From Bermanella sp034110565 (GTDB taxonomy: Bacteria; Pseudomonadota; Gammaproteobacteria; Pseudomonadales; Oceanobacteraceae): a stretch of DNA of 8,509 nucleotides. Below, one piece after another: positions 7,043 to 8,509 of this stretch (position 1 is the stretch's first letter; each line of letters begins with the position of its first letter). The DNA lies in the NCBI GenBank assembly GCA_034110565.1, contig JAWUYY010000056.1:1-8509 (forward strand), in the 5' to 3' direction. The notes below the pieces were generated by a model. That model saw nothing but the letters and a program-made list of their open reading frames with translations, did no database searches and was not told the DNA's origin. Made by a program: the position numbers and the translations under genes.

Positions 7043-7975
7043 GGATTTGTTTATGGCTTTTACTAAGCTCTCCTTTATTAGTAGACGCTTTACGACAGAT
7101 AAAATGGCATTGTGGTGATAAATAATTAACGCAATTAAAATAAAGCCCGCACCGACCCAAGTGCGTGAATGCAGTGCTTCATCCGCCACATAAGCGCCTA
7201 ACAACAACGCAAGAACAGGCGTAATGATGGTGATCAAAGCCACGCTTGATGCTGTCATTTTATTAAGTAAATAATAATACCCAATGAAACCAGCAACCGA
7301 ACCTAGCGTTGCTAAATACAAGACGGCCACTATCGAAGTGTGGCTAATCTGCTCTGGTAAAGGCCCACTTAACGCCAACCACATTATCCCGTAAATAGGC
7401 GCCGACAATAGCAGTGCACCAGTGGTTTGCTCTAACGGATGCATACTCTGCTGTGGTTTAAAAATTTGTACGCGCTGCAATAAAACCGAACTGACACTAT
7501 GAAAATTCACGCCAACCAACAAAACCAATAACGCCACGACCAAATGAGCACCAATGGCAACCCCTTGGGCGAAGATGTAATACAAACCAAATACCGCCAA
7601 CAGCATGCACAATATTTGTTTCAGGCTTAAACGAGTTTGTGGAATCAACACCAAGCAATACAAGCTCACCACCAACGGAGACAAGCCCCACACAACCGCA
7701 ATCAGGCCACTAGGTAGCGTTTGTGCTGACCAATACACGCACAGCATGGCGCCACTAACGGCCATGGCGCCCACAAAATACCGATAAAGCGCTTCGCGGG
7801 TTAAACGAAATGGAATTGAGAAGATTCGCATCATTACAAAACACAGGGCTAAACTTATCCACATACGCAAGGCAGACGCCTGAATATAATCAAGAGAATC
7901 AACACTAAACCGGATAAACAAAGGAGTGGTGGACCAAATCAACACCACAGACAAATACACACTGGCGACTTTCAT
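7040..7975 (-). CDS. EamA/DMT-superfamily transporter
   Basis: The chosen start gives 311 residues, normal for this family, with about ten hydrophobic membrane segments and two EamA repeats. The first repeat spans roughly 5-136 and the second about 147-288. The second holds the typical motif TLGSVAGFIGYYYLLNKMTASSVALITIITPVLALLLG split across two adjacent helices (223-260), then an acidic-containing loop VADEALHSRTWVGAGFILIAL. Members export amino acids, amines or other metabolites in the inner membrane; the substrate cannot be told from sequence. The start at 7975 is preferred over an in-frame ATG at 8068 because AGGA lies 6 nt upstream and the hydrophobic N-terminus starts here. The earlier ATG lies within the upstream terminator. 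A probable attenuator controls the gene. No strong terminator follows it. Confidence 0.88.
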   Translation of the reverse strand: MKVASVYLSVVLIWSTTPLFIRFSVDSLDYIQASALRMWISLALCFVMMRIFSIPFRLTREALYRYFVGAMAVSGAMLCVYWSAQTLPSGLIAVVWGLSPLVVSLYCLVLIPQTRLSLKQILCMLLAVFGLYYIFAQGVAIGAHLVVALLVLLVGVNFHSVSSVLLQRVQIFKPQQSMHPLEQTTGALLLSAPIYGIMWLALSGPLPEQISHTSIVAVLYLATLGSVAGFIGYYYLLNKMTASSVALITIITPVLALLLGAYVADEALHSRTWVGAGFILIALIIYHHNAILSVVKRLLIKESLVKAINKS

Positions 7976-7981
7976 CGTATT

Positions 7982-7985
7982 TCCT
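7982..7985 (-). promoter_or_regulatory. Ribosome-binding site that fixes the transporter start
   Basis: AGGA on the minus strand lies 6 nt before the ATG at 7975. The next in-frame ATG upstream (7990) has no Shine-Dalgarno sequence, and the one at 8068 lies within the T tract of the leader terminator. Confidence 0.65.
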
Positions 7986-8060
7986 AACATCGAAAAATAG
8001 AGTTTCAAGAACCTAGACTCAAATTCAATAAAACTTGGCCTGATCAACTTTGCGCGGCGT

Positions 8061-8095
8061 AAAAACAAAAAAACCGCGAAGAGGTCGCGGTTTTT
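8061..8095 (-). terminator. Intrinsic terminator in the transporter leader (segments 3:4)
   Basis: On the minus strand AAAAACCGCGA (8095-8085) pairs with TCGCGGTTTTT (8079-8069) around a CCTCT loop. A run of seven T (8073-8067), one G and five more T follows. This is a strong intrinsic terminator for leftward transcription, lying about 86 nt before the transporter start and after the leader promoter. On the plus strand it also has a T tract (8091-8095), but no rightward gene ends here, so the leftward role is the meaningful one. Confidence 0.85.
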
Positions 8096-8187
8096 GAAAG
8101 GCTAACTACAAAAGATTAGTTCCCAAAAACACGCGGCCGTGCACGTCGTAGCCATTGGCAGACACGCATCGCGGGGGTATTTTGGGG
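8085..8187 (-). ncRNA. Attenuator leader RNA with mutually exclusive hairpins
   Basis: Segment 2 (8135-8121, CGCGTGTTTTTGGGA) can pair with segment 3 (8099-8086, containing CAAAAACCGCG) over 14 base pairs, two of them G-U, with only T8131 bulged. This takes up the 5' arm of the terminator. Segment 1 (8186-8170, CCCAAAATACCCCCGCG) can instead pair with segment 2: CCCAAAA/TTTTGGG, then AC/GT past a bulged T8179, then CGCG/CGCG past a small internal loop. This gives 13 base pairs enclosing 34 nt. The 1:2 fold allows the terminator, and the 2:3 fold prevents it. The pairing is read directly from sequence; the regulatory meaning is inferred. The signal could be ribosome position on the overlapping small ORF, a ligand, or a protein. 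Confidence 0.6.
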
Positions 8188-8211
8188 CATTAAGATCATA
8201 AAATTTTGCAT
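8116..8211 (-). CDS. Putative 31-residue leader peptide of the transporter
   Basis: A short ORF starts at the predicted 5' end of the leader transcript and spans attenuator segments 1 (codons 9-14) and 2 (codons 26-31). Four of the first 15 residues are Met (1, 5, 8, 15). Residues 18-27 read CQWLRRARPR, so Trp, Leu or Arg supply might also be sensed. The peptide ends VFGN before TAA at 8118-8116, 20 nt before segment 3. No Shine-Dalgarno sequence precedes the ATG. The predicted transcription start is at or next to its A, so translation would have to be leaderless. The ORF may therefore not be translated at all. I do not recognise this peptide. Confidence 0.4.
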   Translation of the reverse strand: MQNFMILMPQNTPAMRVCQWLRRARPRVFGN

Positions 8212-8218
8212 GAGCCGA

Positions 8219-8247
8219 ACTATAGTGGCCAGTCGTGCGCCAATCAA
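8219..8247 (-). promoter_or_regulatory. Sigma-70 promoter of the transporter leader
   Basis: On the minus strand TTGATT (8247-8242), an exact 17-nt spacer and TATAGT (8224-8219) form a strong housekeeping promoter, with 4 of 6 matches at -35 and 5 of 6 at -10. Transcription would start at about 8212-8211. The only obvious leftward gene downstream is the transporter, separated from the promoter by the terminator at 8095-8061. Confidence 0.7.
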
Positions 8248-8286
8248 GGGCTATTTCAATGTATGGCAAGCTTCTATCGATTGTTT

Positions 8287-8298
8287 CACAATATTGTG
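8287..8298. promoter_or_regulatory. Perfect 12-bp palindrome in the divergent intergenic region, possible operator
   Basis: CACAATATTGTG is self-complementary over all 12 bases. The sequence just upstream, ATTGT-TTC-ACAAT, forms a second inverted repeat overlapping it. The palindrome lies about 40 bp upstream of the transporter -35 and about 140 bp upstream of the rightward gene, a position suited to a dimeric repressor or activator. No regulator gene is in the window and the binding protein is unknown. No convincing promoter for the rightward gene was found; TATAAA at 8327-8332 lacks a good -35. Confidence 0.35.
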
Positions 8299-8438
8299 TT
8301 TTCCATGCTCAAGTATTACTTTAAACTATAAAGCGAACGAACATATATGCTATTAAGCTCTTACAGTGAACTGGGGAATCCACTTGTATCCGCTATCCTT
8401 AGAGTACATAGCTATCTATATATTGAAGGGACCAATCA

Positions 8439-8509
8439 ATGACAAAAATGAATCATAAAATTCTACTCGGTGCGGCCATTACATTGGCTTCCCTGCAACA
8501 AGCCAGCGC
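8439..8509 (+). CDS. Start of an unidentified, probably exported protein (partial)
   Basis: Only the first 23 codons lie in the window. The ATG at 8439 has GAAGGG (8425-8430) 8 nt upstream; a second ATG at 8448 has no ribosome-binding site. The encoded start, MTKMNHKILLGAAITLASLQ followed by QAS, has a basic N-terminus and a hydrophobic core, and it looks like a Sec signal peptide about to reach its cleavage site. The product is therefore probably periplasmic or outer-membrane. Nothing visible identifies its family. It is transcribed divergently from the transporter leader. Confidence 0.65.
   Translation, partial: MTKMNHKILLGAAITLASLQQAS

Noticed and set aside
6800..7125. Rightward ORFs overlapping flgP and its promoter region
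   Set aside because: They are shadows of flgP and the intergenic region with low-complexity serine runs and no ribosome-binding site; one runs through the sigma-28 promoter.
7976..8068. Longer transporter start at 8068, giving 342 residues
   Set aside because: This ATG lies in the T tract of the intrinsic terminator, and the extra 31 residues are not family-like. A ribosome-binding site and the hydrophobic N-terminus support 7975.

Overview
The window looks like chromosomal DNA of a polar-flagellated marine gammaproteobacterium, of Oceanospirillales/Alteromonadales type. This is inferred from gene content (a FlgP/FlgT flagellar outer-ring pair and a prkA-yeaH-spoVR operon) and a moderate, AT-leaning base composition. 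No mobile element, CRISPR array, tRNA or rRNA is visible, and I see no frameshifted gene.

Layout. (1) Positions 1-239 are the regulatory region of the first operon. They hold a good sigma-54 promoter (GG at 61-62, GC at 73-74), then a leader of about 154 nt with a long stem-loop and two tiny ORFs. (2) Positions 240-5010 (+) are prkA (yeaG), yeaH and spoVR (ycgB), tightly spaced and probably one stress/starvation operon. It encodes an AAA+ PrkA protein, a VWA-like DUF444 protein with an intact MIDAS motif, and a SpoVR protein. (3) Positions 5011-5111 are a convergent intergenic gap with one hairpin. (4) Positions 6965-5112 (-) are flgP and flgT, which encode an outer-membrane lipoprotein and a periplasmic H-ring protein of the flagellar basal body. 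A perfect-consensus sigma-28 (FliA) promoter precedes them, and its -35 overlaps the stop codon of the upstream gene. (5) Positions 7975-7040 (-) encode an EamA/DMT-family ten-helix transporter. (6) Positions 8247-8061 (-) are its leader: a strong sigma-70 promoter, a possible 31-codon leader peptide that would be leaderless, and an intrinsic terminator upstream of the transporter. (7) At 8439 (+) a divergent gene begins, of which only a signal-peptide-like N-terminus is inside the window.

The most interesting signal is the transporter leader. Three RNA segments can pair in mutually exclusive ways (1:2, 2:3, 3:4). The 2:3 pairing would destroy the terminator and the 1:2 pairing would restore it. 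That is the architecture of a transcription attenuator, and I do not recognise it as a described one. The two flagellar genes and the prkA operon have clear alternative-sigma-factor promoters, so the window shows three distinct regulatory modes side by side.
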